This document shows, in pieces, positions 1 through 6,284 of a stretch of 17,003 nt of DNA. A model generated the notes under the pieces. It was not told the DNA's origin. It saw nothing but the letters and a program-made list of their open reading frames with translations, and did no database searches. Numbering within the stretch: the first letter of the stretch is position 1; each line of letters starts with the position of its first letter. Origin of the DNA: JAIPAH01 sp964345255. Its GTDB lineage: Bacteria; Bacteroidota; Bacteroidia; Bacteroidales; JAIPAH01. Location: assembly GCA_964345255.1 (NCBI GenBank), contig CAYFQK010000048.1:1-17003 (forward strand), read 5' to 3'. The position numbers and the translations under genes are program-made.

Positions 1-51
1 GTTACAACGAAAAATGGAGCTAAAACTCATCTGATTTGGGCAGGTAAATAA
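1..51 (+). CDS. Possible C-terminal tail of an upstream gene
   Basis: Frame 1 is open from the window edge to a TAA at 49-51 and gives a 16-residue tail ending in HLIWAGK. There is no start codon inside the window. Sixteen codons are too few to assign a family, and an open frame this short can occur by chance. The only support is that the next stretch (52-274) is clearly non-coding in character. Confidence 0.3.
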   Translation, partial: VTTKNGAKTHLIWAGK

Positions 52-167
52 TTACTAATACGCTTTGCTTTTGCTGTTATAATTAGCGATTAGTTCATCT
101 GTAAATTAAAACTTTTAGTTCACTGTATTTGTTAAATTCTTAATTACTGCTGTCAGGGAAAACCCAT

Positions 168-240
168 GGAGATTTCTCGCTACGCTCCCATTTTCTCTAA
201 AACCCTTGTCATTCTGAGGGAAGCGAGGAACATCCTGGAT
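168..240. repeat. REP-like inverted repeat in the 5' intergenic region
   Basis: The left arm at 168-190 contains TCTCGCTACGCTCCC. The right arm at 208-240 contains ATTCTGAGGGAAGCGAGGAA. Read on the opposite strand the left arm becomes GGGAGCGTAGCGAGA, which lines up with the right arm over about 20 bases with several mismatches. The right arm resembles the widespread intergenic repeat TCATTCTGAGCGAAGCGAAG seen in many bacterial genomes, so this is probably a degenerate head-to-head pair of that repeat. No gene is visible in 52-274. The repeat may also form a hairpin in the leader of the downstream gene. Confidence 0.55.
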
Positions 241-274
241 GGTTGCCGGACACAAATAATTTAAAATTGAAAAA

Positions 275-2299
275 ATGAATAAAACACACAATCAGCTTAT
301 ACATGAAACAAGTCCTTATCTTTTGCAGCATGCCAACAATCCTGTAAACTGGCACGCCTGGAATGAGGAGACCATAGAGAAAGCGCGAAGCGAAGACAAA
401 CCCCTGCTGGTATCTGTTGGCTACTCCACGTGCCACTGGTGTCATGTTATGGAGCGTGAATCATTTGAGGATGAGGGAGTAGCAAAAATTATGAATGATA
501 ATTTCATTTGTATCAAAGTCGACAGGGAGGAAAGACCTGATATCGATCAGTTATATATGGATGCCGTGCAGCTACTCAGCGGCAGAGGAGGATGGCCGCT
601 AAATTGTTTTGCTTTACCTGATGGCAGACCTTTTTACGGAGGCACGTACTTTCCGAAAGAACAATGGAAGCAGCTATTGCAAAAAATTACCGAACTTTTC
701 TCCAATGATCGCAAAGAGCTAACGGAGCAAGCCTCAAAGCTAACCGAAGGGGTTGCTAATTCAGGTTTCATCAAGCCCGGAGAAGACCAAAAAATAACCA
801 ACACCGAGGCGGAACGATTTATCGAAAACCTCAAGGATGAGCTTGACGATAAAAACGGGGGGATAGGTTCTGCCCCAAAATTTCCACTGCCCGTAGTTTA
901 TGAAGCCCTGCTTTACGGCTATAATTTGACAGCAGACAGTGATTTGATAAATCACCTTGAGCTGACCCTCGATAAAATGAGTCGCGGAGGGATTTATGAT
1001 CAGCTGGGAGGTGGGTTTGCCCGCTACTCCGTTGATAAAATCTGGAAAGTCCCCCATTTTGAGAAGATGTTATACGATAATGCCCAGTTAATCTCGCTTT
1101 ATTCAAAGGCATATAAGATTGCTCCAAAAAATACATACCGCAGTGTAGTTTATGAAACGGTCGATTTCCTGGTGCGGGAGTTCAAAAATCAGGATGAACT
1201 ATTCTTCTCCGCCCTGGATGCCGATTCAGAAGGTGAAGAGGGGAAGTTTTATGTATGGACAAAGGGCGAGTTTACAAATGTTTTGGGGGATTATGCCCCG
1301 CTGATGGCAGATTATTTTGGAATTGAAGGCGAAGGTTACTGGGAAAACGGGAAGAATATTTTAGTTCGTACCGAAAGCAATGAGCGTTTTGCTAAAAGAA
1401 ACAACCTCTCTGAAACGGAACTGGAAAAGCTGGTAGAAAAAAGTAAAAGGATGCTTTTTGACAGGCGATCCTACCGTGAGCGTCCCGCTACGGATGATAA
1501 AATACTTACAGACTGGAATGCCATGCTGGTTTCTGCCCTGGTGGATGCATACGAGGCGTTTGAGAATGAGCGCTTTTTAAACCTTGCACTGCGCACAGCT
1601 CAGGCACTGAGCAATCGTGTGGTTAGCCACGATGGTTCTACCCTGTTGTATCATGCTTATAAAAACGGGGAGGCCAAAATACCAGGCTTTCTTGATGATT
1701 ATGCTTTTCTGGCAAAAGCATTTTTCAGAATATATGAAGTTACTTTTAAAGAGGAATGGCTGTTGCAAACGCGTAAGCTAGTGGATTATGCCCTAAATCA
1801 TTTTTATGATGACGAATCGGGGTTTTTCTTTTTTACTCATGATCAGCATAGTCGTTTAGCAGCCAAAAAGAATAATTTTCTTGATAATGTTACTCCATCA
1901 GGAAACTCAGTGATTTTTAATTTGATGTATCGGTTATTCATGGTATTCGAAGAGGACCAATATCTTGAAAAAAGCAGGAAAGCGATGAAAAGAATAATTC
2001 CTGTAATGGACAAATCTGCCATTGCTTTTTCCAACTGGGCGGTGCTTTTGATGCGAATGGGTTATCCGTCTTATGTTGCGGCCATCGCGGGAGAGGATGC
2101 ATTGGAAAAAAGAAAGGCTTTTTTTAATGCGTTTCTTCCTAATGTCATTTTCGCAGGGAGTAGTACTTCATCATCAGTGCCTGTATTAAAAGGTCGGTTT
2201 AATAAGAATGAGACTTTGATATATGTATGCCGCGAGCGTGACTGTCTGTTGCCTACCGGTGAGCCTGACAAAGCCATTGAGCTGTTGAAGCCGGTATAA
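275..2299 (+). CDS. Thioredoxin domain-containing protein, YyaL/SPATA20 (DUF255) family
   Basis: This 674-residue protein has full family length. The N-terminal 165 residues are the DUF255 thioredoxin-like domain: it opens with the family signature around residues 5-30 (SPYLLQHANNPVNWHAW), and the redox motif CHWC has Cys53 and Cys56 followed by His57. A conserved DREERPDID segment and GGWPLN follow. The remaining ~500 residues match the (alpha/alpha)6-barrel part related to N-acylglucosamine 2-epimerases, including KFPLP, GGIYDQLGGGFARYSVD and VPHFEKMLYDNAQ. The family has no settled function in bacteria; a cytosolic redox or carbohydrate-related role is inference. I see no signal peptide. 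The ATG at 275 fits the family's usual N-terminus. No strong Shine-Dalgarno is visible. The gene stands alone and converges on the peroxiredoxin gene. Confidence 0.93.
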   Translation: MNKTHNQLIHETSPYLLQHANNPVNWHAWNEETIEKARSEDKPLLVSVGYSTCHWCHVMERESFEDEGVAKIMNDNFICIKVDREERPDIDQLYMDAVQLLSGRGGWPLNCFALPDGRPFYGGTYFPKEQWKQLLQKITELFSNDRKELTEQASKLTEGVANSGFIKPGEDQKITNTEAERFIENLKDELDDKNGGIGSAPKFPLPVVYEALLYGYNLTADSDLINHLELTLDKMSRGGIYDQLGGGFARYSVDKIWKVPHFEKMLYDNAQLISLYSKAYKIAPKNTYRSVVYETVDFLVREFKNQDELFFSALDADSEGEEGKFYVWTKGEFTNVLGDYAPLMADYFGIEGEGYWENGKNILVRTESNERFAKRNNLSETELEKLVEKSKRMLFDRRSYRERPATDDKILTDWNAMLVSALVDAYEAFENERFLNLALRTAQALSNRVVSHDGSTLLYHAYKNGEAKIPGFLDDYAFLAKAFFRIYEVTFKEEWLLQTRKLVDYALNHFYDDESGFFFFTHDQHSRLAAKKNNFLDNVTPSGNSVIFNLMYRLFMVFEEDQYLEKSRKAMKRIIPVMDKSAIAFSNWAVLLMRMGYPSYVAAIAGEDALEKRKAFFNAFLPNVIFAGSSTSSSVPVLKGRFNKNETLIYVCRERDCLLPTGEPDKAIELLKPV

Positions 2300-2303
2300 A
2301 AAA

Positions 2304-2345
2304 AGCCGGGTTTCTTCAGCACTAATCTTCAGCACAAACCCGGCT
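2304..2345 (-). terminator. Rho-independent terminator between convergent genes
   Basis: A perfect 10-bp stem AGCCGGGTTT (2304-2313) pairs with AAACCCGGCT (2336-2345). On the - strand the hairpin is followed by a run of U from the A-tract just left of the stem (2298-2304), so it is a strong terminator for the peroxiredoxin operon. On the + strand the tail is poor (TATTCC), so it would work less well for the DUF255 gene. The 22-nt loop is a direct repeat of CTTCAGCAC separated by TAAT. Confidence 0.85.
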
Positions 2346-2367
2346 ATTCCAATATTTCATGGAAGGA

Positions 2368-3018
2368 TTATTTCAACGCTTTGTGGCAGAACCACCAGTC
2401 GTAGCAGTCTTTCTTACCGCGACGCTCGTCAGCTGCCTCTTCTGTTGCAGCAGGTGGGATAATGCCTCTGTCATTGATTAATTCGTTGTTCGGCCAGTTT
2501 TCAGGAAGAGCTACTTTTTGTTCTTCATGAGTCTGAAGAGCTTTCAGTGCTCTGACAACTTCGTCAACCTGACGACCGATTTCCTGTGGGTAATAAATAG
2601 AGATTCTGATCTTGCCTTCAGGGTCTATAATAAATACTGCTCTTACAGTATTAGTCCCTTTAGCAGGAGCAATCATACCCATTTTTTTGGCTACACGGCC
2701 CATCTCATCAGCGATGATTGGAAATGGAATATCTACATTGAGTTTTTCTTTGATCCATTCTGTCCACTTGATGTGTGAGAATACCTGGTCAACTGAGAGT
2801 CCCAGCAATTCGGCATTCAAATCATCAAACTGCTTTTTGCGGTTTGCAAAAGCAACAAATTCAGTGGTACATACCGGAGTAAAATCTCCGGGGTGACTGA
2901 AAAGAACCAACCACTTCCCTTTGTAATCATCAGGAAGTTTCTTAGGTCCGTGTGTTGTGTTTACTTCCATTTCAGGAAAAAGATCTCCTAAAAGTGGCAT
3001 TCCTTGTTGTTCATCCAT
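2368..3018 (-). CDS. Prx6-type peroxiredoxin (thioredoxin peroxidase, archaeal-like 2-Cys form)
   Basis: This 216-residue cytosolic peroxiredoxin reduces hydrogen peroxide and organic peroxides. The active-site block SHPGDFTPVCTTEF carries the peroxidatic Cys50 with Pro43 and Thr47. A DEMGRVAKKMGM segment and a long C-terminal extension are typical of the Prx6 subfamily. The tail ends in DCYDWWFCHK with Cys205 and Cys211, spaced six apart. This is the arrangement known from the Aeropyrum-type thioredoxin peroxidase (Cys50, Cys207, Cys213), where a C-terminal Cys acts as resolving partner. It is the last gene of the perR-dps-prx operon, 38 nt after dps, and is followed by a strong terminator. 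Upstream of the ATG there is only AT-rich sequence and no clear Shine-Dalgarno. Control by the adjacent PerR-like repressor is inferred from the gene order. Confidence 0.95.
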   Translation of the reverse strand: MDEQQGMPLLGDLFPEMEVNTTHGPKKLPDDYKGKWLVLFSHPGDFTPVCTTEFVAFANRKKQFDDLNAELLGLSVDQVFSHIKWTEWIKEKLNVDIPFPIIADEMGRVAKKMGMIAPAKGTNTVRAVFIIDPEGKIRISIYYPQEIGRQVDEVVRALKALQTHEEQKVALPENWPNNELINDRGIIPPAATEEAADERRGKKDCYDWWFCHKALK

Positions 3019-3056
3019 AGTTTTTAATTTTTAAGGTTTAACAAATTGTTTTTTAT

Positions 3057-3533
3057 TTATTGCTTCAAAAAAGCGTTATACATCCAAATTGTTTTTTCCT
3101 GCTCACCCATAAAGCCTGTAAGCATGTCTGCTGTTCCTTCATCACCATTTTCTGATGCCAGCTCAATAAGGCTTCTCTCTCTGTTGATTATAGTCTGAAG
3201 TCCTTTTACAACACCTTTGACCGTTTTATTTGCAGAACTTACATCTGTATCTTCCTGAACATCTGCAACATTGAGGAATTCACTGTAAGAGTGTACCGGA
3301 CGTCCTTCCAGCGTTTTGATTCTTTCAGCGATTTCGTCCCCTTTTTCAGCGAGGTCGTTGTAAAGTTCTTCAAACTTTTCGTGAAGGGTAAAAAACTGAT
3401 TCCCTTCAATATTCCAGTGATAACCTTTTACATTCATGTAAAATACCTGAACATCGCCTAGTAATACGTTAAGGTCGTCTACTATTTTTTGTGTTTTTTC
3501 TTCTGTCAAATTTACTTGATTTTTATCCATCAT
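3057..3533 (-). CDS. dps: Dps-family ferritin (DNA protection during starvation)
   Basis: This protein of about 158 residues belongs to the Dps class that forms 12-subunit shells, oxidises Fe(II) with peroxide and stores the iron, so limiting Fenton damage. The inter-subunit ferroxidase ligands are visible as His39 (in KGYHWN), His51, Glu55, Asp66 and Glu70. Their spacing is the same as in Listeria Dps, with a constant offset of 8. There is no long Lys-rich N-terminal tail, so DNA binding is uncertain. Two adjacent ATGs start the frame (3533 and 3530). A good Shine-Dalgarno AAAGGAGA (3537-3544) lies only 3 nt from the first but 6 nt from the second, so translation may begin at 3530. It sits 9 nt after the perR-like gene and 38 nt before prx, which indicates co-transcription. 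Confidence 0.95.
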   Translation of the reverse strand: MMDKNQVNLTEEKTQKIVDDLNVLLGDVQVFYMNVKGYHWNIEGNQFFTLHEKFEELYNDLAEKGDEIAERIKTLEGRPVHSYSEFLNVADVQEDTDVSSANKTVKGVVKGLQTIINRERSLIELASENGDEGTADMLTGFMGEQEKTIWMYNAFLKQ

Positions 3534-3542
3534 TTTTCTCCT

Positions 3543-3989
3543 TTAGTTATTGTTATTATTTGTTTTTTCTTTATCTGTAAAATGTCCTGTTAAATGAATT
3601 TTAAAGTCTTCAAGCTGGAAATTTTTGATTTGTTTCTTTTTGAAATAATCTTCCAGCATTTTGTTTAGCTCGTCGTCGAAATAATCCTCAATTCTGTCTG
3701 AATCTTTACTGTAGAGGTGATGGTGTTTTTTTGTCACTAAGTCATACCTCATTACATCGCGCTCAGTTTTAACTTTTTCGATTAATTCCTTTTCTTTTAG
3801 TTTCTCTAACGTTTTGTAAATTGTACCGACAGCAATTGAAGGATGATTTTCCTGAATATACTCCTTAATTTTATCAGCCGTTGGATGACTATTCAAATCA
3901 TGTACGGCTTCCAATATGGCCATTCGCTGAGGCGTAACTTTAAGCCCCTTCTCCGCGATCATTTGTTTTATGTAATTCCTGTCAGCCAT
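3543..3989 (-). CDS. perR: Fur-family peroxide-type repressor (PerR-like)
   Basis: This 148-residue Fur-family regulator has an N-terminal winged helix (KVTPQRMAILEAV at 17-29; recognition segment VGTIYKTLEKL at 54-64) and a C-terminal dimerisation domain. The regulatory metal ligands match Bacillus PerR with a constant offset of two: His35, Asp83, His89, His91 and Asp102. The protein contains no cysteine at all, so the structural CxxC/CxxC zinc site of classic PerR is absent. It ends in five Asn. Its place as first gene before dps and a peroxiredoxin supports a peroxide-sensing role, and it probably represses its own operon. The symbol is by resemblance; a general Fur-family repressor is the alternative. 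Inverted repeats just upstream (4002-4035, 4063-4082) are candidate operators. Confidence 0.85.
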   Translation of the reverse strand: MADRNYIKQMIAEKGLKVTPQRMAILEAVHDLNSHPTADKIKEYIQENHPSIAVGTIYKTLEKLKEKELIEKVKTERDVMRYDLVTKKHHHLYSKDSDRIEDYFDDELNKMLEDYFKKKQIKNFQLEDFKIHLTGHFTDKEKTNNNNN

Positions 3990-4001
3990 AAATTAATTTC
4001 T

Positions 4002-4035
4002 TTGTTAATAACGATTCTTACTTAATAACAAGAAT
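4002..4035. promoter_or_regulatory. Candidate Fur/PerR-type operator upstream of the peroxide operon
   Basis: Two interleaved inverted repeats lie 13-46 bp before the perR-like start codon. One is TTGTTAATAA (4002-4011) against TTAATAACAA (4022-4031), 8 of 10 pairing. The other is ATTCTT (4014-4019) against AAGAAT (4030-4035), a perfect 6. AT-rich inverted repeats are the usual form of PerR and Fur boxes, but I have no experimentally defined box for this group to compare with. The assignment rests on position and symmetry. Confidence 0.4.
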
Positions 4036-4062
4036 TAAATGAAAATGTTTAATAAGAGCTAA

Positions 4063-4082
4063 AAAATATTATCAAATATTTT
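4063..4082. promoter_or_regulatory. AT-only inverted repeat further upstream of the perR-like gene
   Basis: AAAATATT (4063-4070) and AATATTTT (4075-4082) form a perfect 8-bp inverted repeat around ATCA. It lies in the 210-bp gap between the response regulator's 3' end and the perR-like gene. It may be part of the perR promoter or operator. Pure A/T composition makes chance symmetry more likely. I see no convincing terminator for the kinase/regulator operon in this gap. Confidence 0.3.
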
Positions 4083-4199
4083 CTGGTAACAAAGCGTTTT
4101 TTTCTCTGAAATGTTTTATCAGCAGTGTTAAGGAATCTTAAAACCTGGAATAAATAACTAGTTCACTCAAAATTAGAATAATAATATCAAAGGGCAAAG

Positions 4200-4931
4200 T
4201 TACTCCTCCAATCCAAACACTTTCGCCACTTCTTTGCGGTAATAATTTCCTATCGGGAGCTTTTCGCTGTTGATTTCCAGTTGGTTACCTTCCAGGGCAT
4301 CAATGTTTTTGATGGAGACGATGTAGGATTTGTGAATGCGGATGAAGCGATCGCCGGGTAGTTTTTCCTCCAGCTCTTTGAGCGAAGCCAGGGCGGTGAT
4401 GCGCTTATCGTGTGCAGCATGAAATTTAACATAGGCTTTCTGCCCTTCCACGTAAATCAAATCTTCGTAGTTGATTTTATAATATTTCCGGTCGGCACGG
4501 ATGATGAGGTAGTCCTCCCTGAAATCGGTCTGTGTCTCCTGGTTTTCCTCTCCCTGCGACTGAACTTGCCGGTTCTGTATCGCAGTGTTCACCTTATTGA
4601 CGGCTTTCAGGAACCGGTCGAATGAAAAGGGCTTGAGCAGGTAATCGGTCACCTCCAGCTCATACCCCTCCAGGGCATATTCTTCGTAGGCGGTGGTGAG
4701 GATTACATACGGCTTTTGCTCCAGGCTGCGGATAAATTCCATTCCTGAAATATCAGGCATTTGCACATCCAAAAAGAGCAAATCCACTTGTCCCTGCTGC
4801 ACCGGCTCCATGACTTTCAGCGGCGAGTTGTAATCGCCGTAGAGTTCCAGGAAAGGAACCTTTGCCACGTAGTCCCTGATATACTTGCGGGCGAGGTATT
4901 CGTCGTCGATGATGGCACAGCGGATTTTCAT
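4200..4931 (-). CDS. LytTR-family response regulator (LytR/AlgR type)
   Basis: This 243-residue regulator has an N-terminal receiver domain (about 1-120) and a C-terminal LytTR DNA-binding domain (about 140-240). Receiver residues visible are the acidic pair Asp9/Asp10, the phospho-acceptor Asp55 in LLFLDVQMPD, the Thr79/Thr80 switch region and Lys100 in DYLLKPF. The LytTR part shows the usual IYVEGQKAYVKFH, FIRIHKSYIVSI and LPIGNYYRK blocks. The gene overlaps the upstream kinase by 4 nt (ATGA type), so the two are translationally coupled and form one two-component system. LytTR proteins bind paired direct repeats of about 9 bp one helical face apart. Exactly such pairs are found in the divergent promoter region (6010-6039 and 6185-6214), so autoregulation and control of the RND operon are likely. 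Confidence 0.95.
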   Translation of the reverse strand: MKIRCAIIDDEYLARKYIRDYVAKVPFLELYGDYNSPLKVMEPVQQGQVDLLFLDVQMPDISGMEFIRSLEQKPYVILTTAYEEYALEGYELEVTDYLLKPFSFDRFLKAVNKVNTAIQNRQVQSQGEENQETQTDFREDYLIIRADRKYYKINYEDLIYVEGQKAYVKFHAAHDKRITALASLKELEEKLPGDRFIRIHKSYIVSIKNIDALEGNQLEINSEKLPIGNYYRKEVAKVFGLEE

Positions 4932-5950
4932 GTAGTCTGTATTTCAAAATTCACCGTAAATCTAAGGTCTTTTTCATCGATTTTCAATGTGTGACGTTTC
5001 GGATAAAGCACTTGCAGGCGCTGGCGTACGTTAGGGATGCCCATGCCCTGGCCCTGCGCCGGTTTCCCCGCTTCCGGGACGGTGTTCTCTATCCAAAAAC
5101 GTATCCGGCCGTTTGCAGTCGAAAGCCTGATTTGTATCCAGGCATTTTCCAGCTCCTCAATCTTGCTGTACTTAAAAGCATTTTCGATAAACGGAATAAA
5201 AAGCATGGGGGAGATAGCCTGGCTTCCCGAAGCTTCGGAATAATCAAACTGAATATTTTGCTCATGCTCGGATTTCATCCGCTGTAGCGAGATAAAATTT
5301 TCGATATACTTAATTTCATCTTTGAGCTTTACGGTGTCTTTACTGCAATCGTAAAATACATAGCGCAGCATCTCCGAGAGTTTTAAGACACTCTCAGGCG
5401 CTTTTTCCGACTGGGTGTAAGTCAGGGCGTAGATGTTGTTCAGGGCATTGAAGATGAAATGAGGATTTATCTGGGCTTTCAGGAGTTGTAGTTCAGTACC
5501 GAGCTTCTCTTCCCGCAGATTTTTCTCGCGAATGGCCTGCTGCCTTACTGTATTAGAGAGATAAAGGGCAATACTGATAAAATTAGCCATGAGCAGTAAA
5601 AAGAGCGACCGGATAACAAAAAAGATAAATGCCAGTGCTTCTTCATCATCAGTCTCTTTAAAAGGCTTAAACAATTCTTCCTCAAGAAACGCATGCAGGG
5701 CGGCAAGGCCGATGAGCACCAAAGCATCCAGGAGGATAAACGTGAGTCTTGTTTTGGAAAAAAAGAACCGGGGCATCAGGAGGTATTCATTGATTACAAA
5801 CAGCCCGATAACTATGATACCCGTCATCACACCCATTAGCAAGGCCACTACTACCGGATATACGTGAGAAGCCGGTAAGGCAATAATCATCGATATAGCC
5901 AGGATGATGAGCGTTTTAGTTATCCATGGATGGATTCTCCTGTTATTCAT
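4928..5950 (-). CDS. LytS-type membrane sensor histidine kinase (His_kinase/PF06580 family)
   Basis: The 340-residue protein has four predicted membrane segments in the first ~130 residues (about 11-26, 31-53, 68-87, 107-130), a short coiled linker (about 133-157), the His_kinase block with phospho-His164 in QINPHFIFNALNN, and a HATPase domain with N-box Asn257 (IENAFKYS) and G-box GQGMGIPNVRQRL at 300-312. There is no separate extracellular sensor domain, so the signal is probably sensed in or near the membrane. Its partner is the LytTR regulator, which overlaps it by 4 nt. The start ATG (5950) has a reasonable Shine-Dalgarno AAAGGTGA a few bases upstream. A -7 element TAATTTTG at 5980-5973 would give a leader of roughly 16 nt. 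The physiological signal is unknown; envelope or toxic-compound stress is inferred from the divergent pump. Confidence 0.94.
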   Translation of the reverse strand: MNNRRIHPWITKTLIILAISMIIALPASHVYPVVVALLMGVMTGIIVIGLFVINEYLLMPRFFFSKTRLTFILLDALVLIGLAALHAFLEEELFKPFKETDDEEALAFIFFVIRSLFLLLMANFISIALYLSNTVRQQAIREKNLREEKLGTELQLLKAQINPHFIFNALNNIYALTYTQSEKAPESVLKLSEMLRYVFYDCSKDTVKLKDEIKYIENFISLQRMKSEHEQNIQFDYSEASGSQAISPMLFIPFIENAFKYSKIEELENAWIQIRLSTANGRIRFWIENTVPEAGKPAQGQGMGIPNVRQRLQVLYPKRHTLKIDEKDLRFTVNFEIQTT

Positions 5951-5972
5951 AAGTCACCTTTCAATCTGAAGG

Positions 5973-5980
5973 CAAAATTA
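5973..5980 (-). promoter_or_regulatory. Candidate -7 element of the kinase/regulator operon
   Basis: Reading the - strand, TAATTTTG (5980 to 5973) fits the Bacteroidota -7 form TAnnTTTG exactly. It lies 22 nt before the kinase start codon. No TTTG -33 element is seen at the right distance, which is common for activator-dependent promoters. The nearer of two LytTR-like 9-mers ends 29 nt upstream of it. Confidence 0.6.
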
Positions 5981-6009
5981 TTGAAAAGTGAATGCGCTGT
6001 GTAACCTAT

Positions 6010-6039
6010 TGAACGAAAGTGCGATTTTTATGAACGAAA
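6010..6039 (-). promoter_or_regulatory. Paired LytTR-type direct repeats facing the kinase/regulator operon
   Basis: On the - strand the exact 9-mer TTTCGTTCA occurs twice (6039-6031 and 6018-6010), separated by 12 nt, a period of 21 bp. Known LytTR targets are two imperfect 9-bp direct repeats about 12-13 nt apart, with a GTT core. Here the core GTTCA sits inside each repeat. The pair points toward the operon that encodes a LytTR regulator, so it is a natural autoregulatory site. Confidence 0.7.
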
Positions 6040-6090
6040 ATGTTTTGTCTGGAGGGTTGATTATTTAGTTATTAGTTATTTACAAGATTG

Positions 6091-6128
6091 TTTGTTACCA
6101 ATCAACAAATTTGTTTGACAGCAACAAA
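6091..6128. promoter_or_regulatory. Two abutting 19-bp palindromes TTTGTT-N7-AACAAA
   Basis: Site one occupies 6091-6109 with spacer ACCAATC. Site two follows without a gap at 6110-6128 with spacer TGACAGC. The half-sites TTTGTT and AACAAA are identical in both and the spacers differ, which is what selection on half-sites would leave. The junction creates a further perfect palindrome AACAAATTTGTT. The structure lies almost at the midpoint between the two LytTR-type repeat pairs in the divergent region. It looks like a double operator for a dimeric regulator not encoded next to it, but the binding protein is unknown. Confidence 0.6.
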
Positions 6129-6184
6129 CAACTTCCTATTTGATTGTGTCAAAATTACCCACTGCTTCTTGCCAACTTTCTTAT

Positions 6185-6214
6185 TTTCATTCACCAAAAT
6201 CCCTGTTTCGTTCA
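6185..6214 (+). promoter_or_regulatory. Paired LytTR-type direct repeats facing the RND efflux operon
   Basis: TTTCATTCA (6185-6193) and TTTCGTTCA (6206-6214) are in direct orientation with a 21-bp period. The second is identical to the two 9-mers upstream of the kinase gene and the first differs by one base. The proximal copy ends exactly 29 nt before the -7-like element at 6244, the same distance as in the kinase promoter. This strongly suggests that the LytTR regulator activates the pump. Confidence 0.7.
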
Positions 6215-6243
6215 AAAACTTTTTTTGGGTGTAATAAGACCTG

Positions 6244-6251
6244 TATTCTTG
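6244..6251 (+). promoter_or_regulatory. Candidate -7 element of the RND efflux operon
   Basis: TATTCTTG differs by one base from TAnnTTTG and lies 33 nt before the adaptor ATG. A T-run ending in TTTG at 6224-6227 could serve as -33 element, although its 16-nt spacing is short. The match in position to the divergent promoter, relative to the LytTR-like repeats, is the main support. Confidence 0.5.
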
Positions 6252-6284
6252 CCTCCAATTTGATGCAGTAAAAAACAACAAATC

